A DNA stretch of 64,000 bases from Beijerinckia mobilis (GTDB lineage Bacteria; Pseudomonadota; Alphaproteobacteria; Rhizobiales; Beijerinckiaceae): NCBI RefSeq assembly GCF_000745425.1, contig NZ_JQJH01000003.1, positions 62,001 to 126,000 on the forward strand. Reading direction: 5' to 3'. A model generated the notes under the pieces. That model was not told the origin of the DNA, searched no databases, and worked only from the letters and a program-made list of their open reading frames with translations. The position numbers and the translations under genes are program-made. This document shows, one piece after another, positions 9,608 to 18,199 of the stretch. Numbering within the stretch: the stretch's first letter is position 1; the number at the start of each line of letters is the position of its first letter.

Positions 9608-10557
9608 CGACCCCGGAGGAAATCCCGAACACTGGCGCGGCGCCACGATGCGGATTTGTCGCGCTGATCGGCGCGCCTAATGCCGGTAAATCGACGCTGA
9701 TCAATATTCTTGTTGGCGCCAAAGTTTCGATCGTCTCACGCAAGGTGCAGACGACGCGCAGCCTTGTTCGCGGTATTGCGACGGAAGGTTCGGCGCAAAT
9801 CATTTTCGTCGATACACCCGGCATTTTCGCGCCGAAAAGACGGCTTGATCAGGCGATGGTCTCTTCCGCCTGGGGCGGGGCAGGGGATGCCGATGTCGTC
9901 GCCTTGCTCGTTGATGCGCGTAAGGGGATCGACGACGAGGTCGAGGCAATTCTTGAAAAATTGCCTCTGGTTACAGCAAGAAAAATCCTGGTCCTGAACA
10001 AGATCGATACGATTGAGCCACCCCGTCTTCTCCAATTGACGGCGGAACTCAATCAGCGCGCGCAATTTTCCGATACGTTCATGATTTCTGCCTTGCGTGG
10101 CCATGGCGTCGAGAAGCTCAAGACCGCTCTCGCGGAGATGATGAAGAAGGGGCCATGGCTCTATCCGGAAGATCAGATTTCGGTCGCACCTCTACGGATG
10201 CTGGCGGCGGAAATCACGCGCGAAAAGATTTTTGAGCGTTTGCATGACGAGCTTCCCTATCAATCGACGGTCGAAACCGTGCTGTGGAAGGATCTGCCGG
10301 ATGGTTCCGCGCGGATTGAGCAGACGATTTACGTGATGCGGGAAGGGCACAAAAAGATTGTCATTGGCGAGGGCGGCCGCACGATCAAGGCGATAGGGCA
10401 GGCGGCACGCAAGGATATCGCCGAGGCGGCCGAACAGAATGTGCATCTGTTCCTATTCGTGAAAGTGCGCGAAAACTGGACCGAAGATCCCGAGCGCTAC
10501 CGTGAAATGGGTCTTGAGTTTCCGCATTCGCCAAAGCCGCAGTCAAAACGCAAGTGA
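9604..10557 (+). CDS. era: GTPase Era
   Basis: Essential GTPase that binds 16S rRNA and assists 30S ribosome maturation. The 317 residues contain G1 GAPNAGKST at 23-31, G3 DTPG at 70-73, G4 NKID, and a C-terminal KH RNA-binding domain with VIGEGGRTIKAIGQAARKDI. Start is GTG at 9604, overlapping the rnc stop by four bases (GTGA). Length is typical. In many relatives recO follows era; it does not here, since 370 bases without a gene come next. Confidence 0.94.
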   Translation: MTTPEEIPNTGAAPRCGFVALIGAPNAGKSTLINILVGAKVSIVSRKVQTTRSLVRGIATEGSAQIIFVDTPGIFAPKRRLDQAMVSSAWGGAGDADVVALLVDARKGIDDEVEAILEKLPLVTARKILVLNKIDTIEPPRLLQLTAELNQRAQFSDTFMISALRGHGVEKLKTALAEMMKKGPWLYPEDQISVAPLRMLAAEITREKIFERLHDELPYQSTVETVLWKDLPDGSARIEQTIYVMREGHKKIVIGEGGRTIKAIGQAARKDIAEAAEQNVHLFLFVKVRENWTEDPERYREMGLEFPHSPKPQSKRK

Positions 10558-10925
10558 CTGTGCCCGCGCTTCCTGCAGGCGAACGGGACTTCCGTCATGA
10601 ATATCGTCGTAGCCGAATGCCGCGGGACGCTCGCGGCTTTGTCCTCATAAATCATTATATTCCAATGGTTTATAATAGTATACAACCTTATTTATTCGGA
10701 GTGGTTGTATATGTTGACGATGATCGCTGCGGGAAAGCAGAGTGGATACAATTACGCATGATCGGATGACGATGGCATTATGAGCCCGGCATGTAGGGTT
10801 ATTCCCATAACGAATAGGAATGTTTGAAGAGGCGATATTCGGTGAGGCCTTGCACTGCGCAATGCTAGATATCCGCTCGAACGTTCCTTGGAAATCATTT
10901 CTGGGCCGCTAGCTGATGCGCGCGC
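10558..10925. other. Intergenic region after era
   Basis: 368 bases between the end of era and the end of the convergent SMR exporter gene. A short plus-strand frame of 71 codons overlaps the era stop but has no recognizable protein character. Apart from the weak hairpin at 10619-10640 I see no supported feature. The AT content rises sharply at about 10645-10700. Confidence 0.4.
10619..10640 (+). terminator. Possible weak terminator after era
   Basis: Six-bp stem GCCGCG/CGCGGC with a 7-base loop at 10619-10637, followed only by TTTGT. It is in the right place, 60 bases beyond the era stop, but the U-tract is short. Confidence 0.35.
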
Positions 10926-11240
10926 TCAGGAAGCGAGTTTCAAGCCCGCAATGCCGGCCAGAACGAGACCAATGCTGGCAAGACGCAGCCATGTCGCAGG
11001 TTCATCGAAGAGAAGGATGCCGATAATGACTGTGCCGGCCGCGCCTATACCTGTCCAAACAGCATAAGCGGTTCCAATTGGTAGCGACCTTACGGCGAAG
11101 CCGAGCAGGAGGACGCTTGCGATCATAGCCGCCACAGTGATGGCGCTCGGAATGAAAAGAGTAAATCCCTGAGTATATTTGAGGCCGATTGCCCAAACGA
11201 TTTCAAATAGTCCGGCAATGACGAGAATAAGCCAAGCCAT
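10926..11240 (-). CDS. gdx: SMR family guanidinium exporter (Gdx/SugE type)
   Basis: Small four-helix proton-coupled antiporter of 104 residues in the inner membrane. It matches the SugE/Gdx branch closely: [19 protein letters not shown] with the essential Glu at 13, LKYTQGFT, and [16 protein letters not shown], the branch signature. Members tested elsewhere export guanidinium rather than acting as broad drug pumps. The gene stands alone on the minus strand. I looked for a guanidine riboswitch in its leader and did not find convincing conserved loops; only a hairpin with arms GTGGC/GCCAC at 11266-11281. Confidence 0.88.
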   Translation of the reverse strand: MAWLILVIAGLFEIVWAIGLKYTQGFTLFIPSAITVAAMIASVLLLGFAVRSLPIGTAYAVWTGIGAAGTVIIGILLFDEPATWLRLASIGLVLAGIAGLKLAS

Positions 11241-11455
11241 GAGAATTCCAAGGTTTCAGGACAAAGTGGCGCGGCTGCCACTTATATAGGACTGAATATT
11301 GACCTGTGGGAGAGCTTGCAACACGCTATTTTTTAATAACTACCTACCGAATCAAAGCAGATGACGCTAAATATTTAATTATAAGCGGAATGCATAATTC
11401 AGGTGCATTATATAAGCACTTGTAATGTATGGGTTAATTTAATCGCGAGATAAAT

Positions 11456-13033
11456 ATGTTATATGATCTCTCGGGAACGCCAGGGTCTCACCAGTCTATA
11501 GAGGCCTCTGTTTGTGTTATTGGCGCGGGCCCGGCAGGTCTGTTGGCGGCAAAGAAACTAAGTGACGCTGGAAAACCTGTTATCGTTTTAGAGAGCGGAG
11601 GCGTTAAACCGAATTCGCATTTTAAGTCCTTGAATAATATTAATATACAAGCAGCAACATATAAACGGGCTATCGACGGCAGAGTCCGTTCCCTGGGGGG
11701 TACCTCAACTGTTTGGGGAGGTTGTTTGCTTCCGCTTGCGGAGCATGATTTCGAAAAGAGAGATTATATTGGGCTAGAAGCGTGGCCCATCACAAAAAAC
11801 GACATCGCGCATTACCAAGCCGATATTGAAAAAATTTTCGGAGTTGATTCCACCTCTTACGAGGATGGTATTTTTTCCTCCCATCGCTTGTCTGAAAACT
11901 TGCCTCGATCGGCTTATGGCTTAAAGACAAGATGGCCAAAATTCCCAACTTTTAAGAACTACAATGTAGCTGACATTCTCAAAGACGATATTTACAAGAG
12001 CAGAAAATTAGACGTTTGGACGAGCGCTACCGTACATGATTTTGATATCAATGTTATGAATGGGAGAGTTGTATCTGTTTCAGCGAAAAATTTTAATGGA
12101 AAGACCCTCACAGTCTTTGCTGAAAATTTCATTATTGCCTGTGGGACTTTAGAGGCAACCCGATTGCTGCTTCTGCTTGATAGAAAAGTCGATCAAGGGT
12201 TTTTCTCTAAATATAATATATTGGGGCATTATTTCCACGATCACTTAAAAATCGTAGTCGGCAGGCTTTGTAATCGTGAGACACCGGCATCGCAATATCC
12301 CTTTATGCCATTTGTCGTGAACAAAACACGGCGTGGTCTGCATTTTGAGACCAGCTTTGAAATGCAGAAACGTTTACAAATTGGTAGTGGCTATCTAACA
12401 ATGACGAGGAGGGTTTTTGATACTCCGTTATCTGATAATTCAAATGACCTAGTTTACAAAAGATTTATAGGTTTCAAAACGGAAACCAGAAATTGCATCG
12501 AAAATCTCACGCCTAAACTCTACTGGAATCATATTATAAATAATAAATTTATGAATAAGCATAGCGACATTGTTGTAGAAATGAGAGTGGAGCAGGTCCC
12601 AACGTTTTCATCAACTGTTAGTCTCTCTGAATCCAAAGACGCGTTGGGAATTCCCGAATTACAGCTTCATTGGCTGCGTACATCTGAAGACGAAAAGACG
12701 ATGCGTGCTGTCATACAAATGGGTAAAGAATATTGGGATTCCATGTCTTTTTCTCGCGCATGGCCTATAAAATGGTTTCTTGATCAAAACTTATGCGATG
12801 ATTTGATTGAAATATCGGAAGATACCTGCCATCCGGCGGGTTCCGCCCGAATGGGAAATAGCCCTTCAAATTCCGTCGTAGGGCGCGATCTTCGTTGCCA
12901 TGCTGTTCAAAATCTTTTGGTTGCAAGTGCTGCAGTTTTTCCGACATCCGGGAGCGCCAATCCAACGATGACGGTGATGCAGATTGCGGCTTTGGCAGCT
13001 GAGAATGTCATTTACAACAGATTTCTCAAATAA
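11456..13033 (+). CDS. GMC-type FAD-dependent oxidoreductase
   Basis: A 525-residue flavoprotein. The N-terminal Rossmann motif VIGAGPAGLLAAKKLSDAG at about 22-40 binds FAD, with ESGG at the end of the second strand. RSLGGTSTVWGG near 80 and the C-terminal HPAGSARMG and SANPTMTVMQIAALAAEN are typical of GMC oxidoreductases acting on alcohols or sugars. Substrate is unknown; some homologs sit in polysaccharide clusters. The gene is conspicuously AT-rich with many ATA, TTA and AGA codons, unlike both neighbours, suggesting horizontal acquisition. It is a single-gene unit. Confidence 0.8.
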   Translation: MLYDLSGTPGSHQSIEASVCVIGAGPAGLLAAKKLSDAGKPVIVLESGGVKPNSHFKSLNNINIQAATYKRAIDGRVRSLGGTSTVWGGCLLPLAEHDFEKRDYIGLEAWPITKNDIAHYQADIEKIFGVDSTSYEDGIFSSHRLSENLPRSAYGLKTRWPKFPTFKNYNVADILKDDIYKSRKLDVWTSATVHDFDINVMNGRVVSVSAKNFNGKTLTVFAENFIIACGTLEATRLLLLLDRKVDQGFFSKYNILGHYFHDHLKIVVGRLCNRETPASQYPFMPFVVNKTRRGLHFETSFEMQKRLQIGSGYLTMTRRVFDTPLSDNSNDLVYKRFIGFKTETRNCIENLTPKLYWNHIINNKFMNKHSDIVVEMRVEQVPTFSSTVSLSESKDALGIPELQLHWLRTSEDEKTMRAVIQMGKEYWDSMSFSRAWPIKWFLDQNLCDDLIEISEDTCHPAGSARMGNSPSNSVVGRDLRCHAVQNLLVASAAVFPTSGSANPTMTVMQIAALAAENVIYNRFLK

Positions 13034-13191
13034 TCAGATGCAATAAAATAGTATTTGTCAGAATTGTGGCCGCTATCAAACAGGTTTAATGCAATGCTTT
13101 CCTCTCTGAAGCCGCAAGGTTTACGTATGTCCCTGCGACTTCAGATCGTGAAGCTGACGGCAGCTACCTGAGCGACAATATTTTTATTGGC

Positions 13192-13629
13192 TTAATGCTG
13201 GACGTGCTTCCCGCCATGCACGGTGATTTCGCTGAGCGCCACACCGCAGCAGTTTTTTCCCTCGCTGCCGGCGTGAGAAATATCGCCAAGGGAAATGATG
13301 CCAACGAGATGTTTGTCACGATTGAGCACAGGCATTCGCCTGATTTGCATCTGACTCATCTTTTGCGCCGCTGCACTGATCTCTTCGTCCTCGAAACAAT
13401 AGAGAACTTCCTTGCTCATGATATCGCGCACCGGTGTATCCGGGCCTCGGTCGGAAGCGACGGCTCGCATCGCGATGTCACGATCCGTGATCATGCCGAC
13501 GAGCCGGTCGTTTTCACTGACTGGCAGGAAACCGGCGTCGATTTCCTTCATCATCCTGGCGGCTTCTCCAATGGATTGCGCCGGCGAGGCGATCTTGACA
13601 TCCTTGGTCATGCAGCTCTGCAGTTTCAT
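13192..13629 (-). CDS. CBS domain-pair protein
   Basis: The 145-residue product is almost entirely a Bateman module: CBS1 at about 10-58 (FLPVSENDRLVGMITDRDIA) and CBS2 at about 75-130 (RRMPVLNRDKHLVGIISLGD). Such stand-alone pairs bind adenine nucleotides and act as energy or redox sensors, but the partner is unknown. It begins MKLQSCMTKDV, the common start of this group. A Cys-Cys pair lies in the C-terminal tail (GKNCCGVAL). It is convergent with the GMC gene; nothing nearby shows what it regulates. Confidence 0.85.
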   Translation of the reverse strand: MKLQSCMTKDVKIASPAQSIGEAARMMKEIDAGFLPVSENDRLVGMITDRDIAMRAVASDRGPDTPVRDIMSKEVLYCFEDEEISAAAQKMSQMQIRRMPVLNRDKHLVGIISLGDISHAGSEGKNCCGVALSEITVHGGKHVQH

Positions 13630-13858
13630 GGTGTTCTCCCAATGATGATCCTGCGTGAGTGAAGGAATCGGAGCCGGAGCGCGGCTGAGACGAGATCAAG
13701 CCGCAAAGAGTAACCTTCATCAATTCCATCACACTTGCGCGCCGAGACTGATTCCCTTGTTTTTCGCGCGCTCTGGCCAACGGTTTCGCGAACGCCAAGG
13801 TTCACGGGACGCGGAAAATTTCATGCATTGGGGTGTCGTCTGGTCCCAGTCATAATTA

Positions 13859-13888
13859 TTGACAAAATTTATAGACTAAAATTATTAT
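13859..13888 (+). promoter_or_regulatory. Likely sigma70-type promoter of ssuACB
   Basis: TTGACA at 13859-13864 and TATTAT at 13883-13888 with an 18-base spacer, in an AT-rich patch 77 bases ahead of the ssuA ATG. The 335-base gap at 13630-13964 holds no gene I can support. Hexamer match is seen; activity is inferred. Confidence 0.45.
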
Positions 13889-13964
13889 CCTCACCCATTG
13901 CGTTCTGTCACCAGGTGCGGGCGCCTCTGGCGATAGCGGAACTACACTTGGGATTGGAGGATGA

Positions 13965-14930
13965 ATGCTTCGTCGTGATTTTTTGAGCCTGGCTTTGGCC
14001 GGTGGAGCGGCGCTGGCATTCCATCCGGGGAAGGCGGAAGCGGGAGCTGAAGGGGCGATTGGGCCTAGTGAAATCCGCATTGGCTTCCAAAAAGCGGGAC
14101 TGCTGATTGCGGTCAAGCAGCGCAAAACGCTTGAGACTTTTTTCAATCCCCGCGGCATCGCTATCAAATGGGCTGAATTTGCTTTCGGGCCGCCGATCCT
14201 TGAAGGGATCGGCACAGGTAACCTTGATTTCGGCTATACCGGCGATGCCCCGCCGATCTTTGCCCAGGCGGCCGGCGCCGATCTGGTCTATACGGCGGCT
14301 CTGCCCCAACATTATTTCGAGGCCGTTCTGGTTCATGAGGATTCGCCCATCCGAACCTTGGCCGATCTGAAGGGCAAGCGTATCGGCATGGCCAAGGCTT
14401 CAAGTGCTCATACGACTGTTCTTGCGGCTTTGGCGAAGGCCGGCATTTCTTATGACGAGATCAAACCGATCTATCTGCCGCCAGCCGACGCGGCAGCTGC
14501 CTTTGCGCGCGGCAATATCGATGTCTGGGCGATCTGGGATCCTTATGCTGCCTTAGCGCAGCAGGGAAAGGTCCGCCTTTTGACCAGCGGCGCCGAAGTC
14601 CACAGCCCGCATCAGTTCTTCCTCGCCAATGGTCATTTCGCGCAAAAATATCCGGCCGTGTTGAACCAGTTGAATGATCGGCTTGCCGAGGAAATTAGAT
14701 GGGCCTCGACGCACCAGGATGCGCTTGCCGATTTCATCCATGCTGCCAATGGAATTGATCTTGCCGCGATACGCACTGCGAACCAGCGTGCGCATTATAA
14801 AATGGTTCCGCTTTCCGAAGAAGCGATCACCAGCCAGCAGAAAGCTGCTGATCATTTTTTCGAGGTGGGACTCTTGCCGAAGCGCATCGTTGTGCGCGAC
14901 ATCGTCTGGAATTGGACTCCCTCTGTTTGA
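13965..14930 (+). CDS. ssuA: Aliphatic sulfonate ABC transporter, substrate-binding protein
   Basis: Periplasmic binding protein of a sulfonate importer. The N-terminus MLRRDFLSLALAGGAALAF followed by AEA is an export signal. The mature part has IRIGFQKAGLLIAVK, FGPPILEGIGTGNLDFGYTG and GDAPPIFAQAAGADLVY, the SsuA/NrtA-type fold, and NIDVWAIWDPYAALAQ. Length 321 is normal. It leads a three-gene unit with the permease and ATPase. Substrate could be alkanesulfonates or taurine-like compounds. No ssuD, ssuE or tauD is present nearby, so desulfonation must be encoded elsewhere. Confidence 0.87.
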   Translation: MLRRDFLSLALAGGAALAFHPGKAEAGAEGAIGPSEIRIGFQKAGLLIAVKQRKTLETFFNPRGIAIKWAEFAFGPPILEGIGTGNLDFGYTGDAPPIFAQAAGADLVYTAALPQHYFEAVLVHEDSPIRTLADLKGKRIGMAKASSAHTTVLAALAKAGISYDEIKPIYLPPADAAAAFARGNIDVWAIWDPYAALAQQGKVRLLTSGAEVHSPHQFFLANGHFAQKYPAVLNQLNDRLAEEIRWASTHQDALADFIHAANGIDLAAIRTANQRAHYKMVPLSEEAITSQQKAADHFFEVGLLPKRIVVRDIVWNWTPSV

Positions 14931-15003
14931 GGGGAATGTTTAAGAGGGCGGCTCGCCTCTCGCATGCGAGAGGTACCTGTCGAAATTTGCTGGGAGCTGG
15001 AAT

Positions 15004-15846
15004 GTGAGTGATGCCCCTCTGGCGCTTTCCGCCTCGGAACCTTTGTCGGGACCGAGGGGATCCTGGTTAGCCAAATTTTTCATCAAGATTGATTGGCTCG
15101 CCTGGGCCGTGCCGGCCGGTCTGCTCATCGCATGGCAGATTGCTTCTTCGTTCGGATTAATTCCCTCCACTGTGTTGCCATCACCTGCCGATGTCGCGTT
15201 GGCTGGCTGGAAACTGGCGGCGTCCGGTGATCTTTTCATCAATATCGGGGTGAGTACCCTGCGTGCTCTGGCTGGTCTCGCCGTCGGTGGCGGTATTGGC
15301 TTCGTGTTCGGTTTCGCCAATGGTCTCTCGAAGCTTTCCGAGCGCCTGACCGACACGACCTTCCAGATGCTGCGCAACATTCCGCACCTTGCCCTGATTC
15401 CGCTGGTGATCCTGTGGTTCGGAATCGAGGAGGAAGCGAAACTTTTCCTCGTTGCTTTGGGCGTCTTCTTTCCGATCTATCTCAATACGCTGCATGGTAT
15501 CCGTAACGTCGATCCGCAATTGGTCGAGATGGGCCGCAGTTACGGCCTATCCAGCTTTGCCCTGCTGCGCCGGGTGATCCTGCCAGGCGCCCTGCCGTCT
15601 ATTCTCGTCGGCCTTCGTTTCGGTCTTGGCGTCATGTGGCTGACATTGATCGTCGCTGAGACGATCGCTGCGCAATCGGGCATCGGCTATATGGCGATGC
15701 AGGCGCGCGAATTCATGCAGGTCGATGTCGTCGTCTTTTCCGTGTTGATCTATGCGGCACTCGGCAAGCTGGCCGATTCGACGGCGCGTCTCCTCGAAAA
15801 ACTTTGCCTAAAATGGCATCCGGCCTTTCAGGATTTGATGGGATGA
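15004..15846 (+). CDS. ssuC: Aliphatic sulfonate ABC transporter, permease
   Basis: Inner-membrane channel subunit of 280 residues. Hydrophobic segments near residues 32-50 and 80-105 and four more toward the end give the six-helix plan. The ATPase-contact EAA loop is visible as [20 protein letters not shown] and the following [31 protein letters not shown] is typical of SsuC/TauC permeases. The start is GTG at 15004 with GGGAGC upstream; no ATG suits. The stop overlaps the ssuB start. Confidence 0.88.
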   Translation: MSDAPLALSASEPLSGPRGSWLAKFFIKIDWLAWAVPAGLLIAWQIASSFGLIPSTVLPSPADVALAGWKLAASGDLFINIGVSTLRALAGLAVGGGIGFVFGFANGLSKLSERLTDTTFQMLRNIPHLALIPLVILWFGIEEEAKLFLVALGVFFPIYLNTLHGIRNVDPQLVEMGRSYGLSSFALLRRVILPGALPSILVGLRFGLGVMWLTLIVAETIAAQSGIGYMAMQAREFMQVDVVVFSVLIYAALGKLADSTARLLEKLCLKWHPAFQDLMG

Positions 15847-16676
15847 GTCACATGCGCGAAGCGTCTGCCAGACAGAGGCCGGATTTCGATGGCCTGTTTC
15901 GTGAGCCGTCCATCGTGACGGGTGTGGACCTGTCGATCAAGGGGCTCGGCAAAGCCTTCGGCGCGAAACAGATCCTGCGCGGGCTCGATCTCTTCGTTCC
16001 CGCCGGTCAGTTCGTCGCAGTCGTCGGCCGTAGCGGCTGTGGCAAGAGCACTTTGCTGCGCCTTGTCGCGGGGCTCGACAAACCCTCCGGCGGCACGATT
16101 AGGTTCGGCGGGGAGGAAGCTTCTGTTAAAGGCAACACTCCTGTCCGGGTGATGTTTCAGGAGCCACGGCTTCTGCCCTGGGCCCGACTGCTGGCCAATG
16201 TCGAAATCGGGCTGGGCATGCGCAAAAATGCTATGGCAAACAATGAAGCCGCGCTCGAAGCTTTGCGCGCAGTCGGCCTCGGCGACAGGGCGCAGGAATG
16301 GCCTTCCCCGCTTTCCGGTGGCCAGAAGCAGCGGGTTGCGCTGGCGCGCGCGCTCGTCAGCAAGCCGCGTCTTCTCGCCTTCGACGAACCATTAGGTGCG
16401 CTCGATGCGCTGACACGCATTGAAATGCAGAGCTTGCTGGAGCGGGTCTGGCAACGGGATAAATTCACGGCTTTGCTCGTGACCCACGACGTCGCCGAGG
16501 CACTGACTCTAGCCGATCGCGTCATCATGATCGAAGACGGCAAAATCACCTTCGATATCAACGTCGACCTCCCGCGGCCGCGCCATCGTGGATCAGTGGA
16601 TCTTGCGCTTTTAGAAGAAAGGATTCTCAGCTTGTTGTTGCGCAAGGATGCTGATCAGCCGGAATATGAGATCTAG
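15843..16676 (+). CDS. ssuB: Aliphatic sulfonate ABC transporter, ATP-binding protein
   Basis: Energizes the sulfonate importer. Of 277 residues, the Walker A is GRSGCGKST, the Q loop is [13 protein letters not shown], the signature is [15 protein letters not shown], and the Walker B is [13 protein letters not shown] with H-loop THDVAEAL. The frame opens at 15804, but the ATG at 15843 overlaps the ssuC stop as ATGA, the usual coupling, so I start there. The N-terminal 30 residues are not conserved. A hairpin 15 bases past the stop may end the operon. Confidence 0.9.
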   Translation: MSHMREASARQRPDFDGLFREPSIVTGVDLSIKGLGKAFGAKQILRGLDLFVPAGQFVAVVGRSGCGKSTLLRLVAGLDKPSGGTIRFGGEEASVKGNTPVRVMFQEPRLLPWARLLANVEIGLGMRKNAMANNEAALEALRAVGLGDRAQEWPSPLSGGQKQRVALARALVSKPRLLAFDEPLGALDALTRIEMQSLLERVWQRDKFTALLVTHDVAEALTLADRVIMIEDGKITFDINVDLPRPRHRGSVDLALLEERILSLLLRKDADQPEYEI

Positions 16677-16690
16677 AATGTCTTCTTGAT

Positions 16691-16722
16691 GGGGCAGTTT
16701 TGGAAACCTCAGAAACTGCCCC
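16691..16722. repeat. Hairpin after ssuB, possible terminator and divergent family-1 palindrome
   Basis: Perfect 10-bp stem GGGGCAGTTT/AAACTGCCCC around a 12-base loop. It lacks a T-run but lies just after ssuB. Its arms resemble the GGAGCAGTTCGGA type seen elsewhere in this window, so it may be a diverged member of that repeat family. Confidence 0.5.
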
Positions 16723-16908
16723 GAAGTTTGTCACATAGACTTGAACACAGGTGCCTTTCGACCCTCGCCGCAACCGCTTTCCGCTCTTTGTGGGCGACGG
16801 GTATCCCGATCAAGCTGTCGTGATTCGCATTGCACAAGAAGTGCAGTCATGCCCATGTGTGAGCAAGCGACGGAGTTGATGCTGAATTGTGTTCAAGGAA
16901 TGTGTGAA

Positions 16909-17403
16909 ATGATCCCACATAATGGAATCCGAACCAGGAGAACCTTAATTGCCGTTATAGCCGTGTGGTCTGTCGCTCTTTTTTGCCTTCCTGCCGCTGC
17001 TCAGCACGGGGGTGGAGGAGGTGGCCATGGTGGCGGTTTTGGCGGTGGTGGATTTGGTGGAGGCCACGGCGGTGGGGGCTATGGTGGAGGCCACGGCGGT
17101 GGGGGCTATGGTGGTGGCGGTCCTGGTGGCGGATTTGGAGGCGGCCCCCATGGAGGTGGTTTTCGTGGCGGATGGGGTGGCGGTGGCTGGGGAGGAGGTT
17201 GGGGATGGGGCTATGCGCCATACTGGTATGATGGCTATTATCCCTACTACGGCTATTATGGATATCCCTATTCATCCTATGCTTATGGCAGCTATGGCTC
17301 ATACAGGGATCTGGGCGATTGCTATATCAGGCGCCGTCCAATCTACAGCAAGAAGAATCGTCACCGTATCGTCGGATACAAACGAATAGAAGTCTGTGAG
17401 TGA
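16909..17403 (+). CDS. Secreted glycine-rich protein with Tyr-rich tail
   Basis: A 164-residue protein. A signal peptide covers about 16-30 (LIAVIAVWSVALFCLPAAAQ), then HGGGGGG and some 70 residues of GGG, GGH and GGY repeats, then a Tyr/Pro-rich part (YDGYYPYYGYYGYPY) and a short conserved basic tail with two Cys (DCYIRRRPIYS and VCE). The frame is open from 16741, but ATG at 16909 has AAGGA nine bases upstream and sets up the signal peptide. Such proteins are common in Hyphomicrobiales, probably cell-surface or periplasmic, function unknown. It follows the ssu operon by 230 bases. Confidence 0.65.
   Translation: MIPHNGIRTRRTLIAVIAVWSVALFCLPAAAQHGGGGGGHGGGFGGGGFGGGHGGGGYGGGHGGGGYGGGGPGGGFGGGPHGGGFRGGWGGGGWGGGWGWGYAPYWYDGYYPYYGYYGYPYSSYAYGSYGSYRDLGDCYIRRRPIYSKKNRHRIVGYKRIEVCE
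17056..17109 (+). repeat. Tandem duplication, 2 x 27 bp, in the glycine-rich gene
   Basis: Two identical 27-base units at 17056-17082 and 17083-17109 encode the same nine residues (GGGHGGGGY-type). In-frame copy-number change is the expected way this region varies. Confidence 0.8.
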
Positions 17404-17474
17404 AGAGGCAGCGATACCGGAATTGCCGGGCTTCACTGAATAAGGTGTAAGCGACTCGCCGCCAGCCGCTGACG

Positions 17475-17511
17475 AAATTGAATCCTGCTGGAAGCAATCA
17501 GCAGGATTCAA
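17475..17511 (-). terminator. Strong terminator of ndk
   Basis: Perfect 13-bp stem with arms TTGAATCCTGCTG and CAGCAGGATTCAA at 17478-17490 and 17499-17511 around an 8-base loop. On the minus strand it is followed by TTTCG. It lies 30 bases beyond the ndk stop; it could also stop plus-strand readthrough. Confidence 0.7.
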
Positions 17512-17540
17512 GAGTGCGTGTTGCAGATCAGCTTTCGCGA

Positions 17541-17963
17541 TCAGCCGACGAGTTCGTTACCGGAGAACCATTGCGCGATTTCGATGGTGGCGGTTTCCGG
17601 CGCATCCGAACCATGCGCGGAATTCTCGCCGATCGAGAGGGCGAATTCCTTGCGGATCGTACCGGGGTCGGCCTTGGATGGGTCGGTCGCGCCGAGCACC
17701 TCGCGATATTTCTGGATCGCGCCTTCCCCTTCGAGCACCTGGACGACAACCGGACCGGAAATCATCGACTCGACCAGTTCGCCGAAGAAAGGCCGTTCAC
17801 GATGGACGGCATAGAAGGTCTCGGCCTGGCCCTTGGTGATGAGCACCCGCTTCTGGGCGATGATGCGGAGCCCCGCCTTTTCGATCAAGGCATTCACGGC
17901 GCCCGTCAGATTGCGGCGGGTGACATCGGGCTTCAGGATGGAAAAAGTACGTTCGATCGCCAT
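17541..17963 (-). CDS. ndk: Nucleoside diphosphate kinase
   Basis: Balances NTP and dNTP pools by phosphate transfer from ATP. The 140 residues start [13 protein letters not shown], carry the ATP/phosphate-binding [15 protein letters not shown], and have the catalytic His at 117 in NSAHGSD. Length is normal. It is transcribed alone, ending in a strong hairpin, and is divergent from oxyR across a 236-base gap. Confidence 0.95.
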   Translation of the reverse strand: MAIERTFSILKPDVTRRNLTGAVNALIEKAGLRIIAQKRVLITKGQAETFYAVHRERPFFGELVESMISGPVVVQVLEGEGAIQKYREVLGATDPSKADPGTIRKEFALSIGENSAHGSDAPETATIEIAQWFSGNELVG

Positions 17964-18199
17964 GGAGCAGTTGGTCCCTCTTGTCCGCGACAGCGGAAGA
18001 CGATTCGCTTATAGACAGAGAGGTTTTTGCGAGCAAGGAGCCGGAGCCGACGCAAGGCTATTTCGCGTGCATTGGTGGTCATTGGCACCCTCCAAATGCT
18101 TCCGGGTTTCCAATCATGATGGAACCGAACATCGGCGGCAGACATGACTCATCGTTGTTAGCAATTGTTTTTCGAGTTTCTATTGTCTAAATCTATGAA

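Noticed and set aside
11241-11400. Guanidine riboswitch in the gdx leader
   Set aside because: A hairpin exists, but conserved loop sequences of the known guanidine classes were not seen.
17012-17389. Alternative frames through the glycine-rich repeat
   Set aside because: Low-complexity GGT/GGC DNA is open in several frames; only one has a signal peptide and the conserved basic Cys-containing tail.
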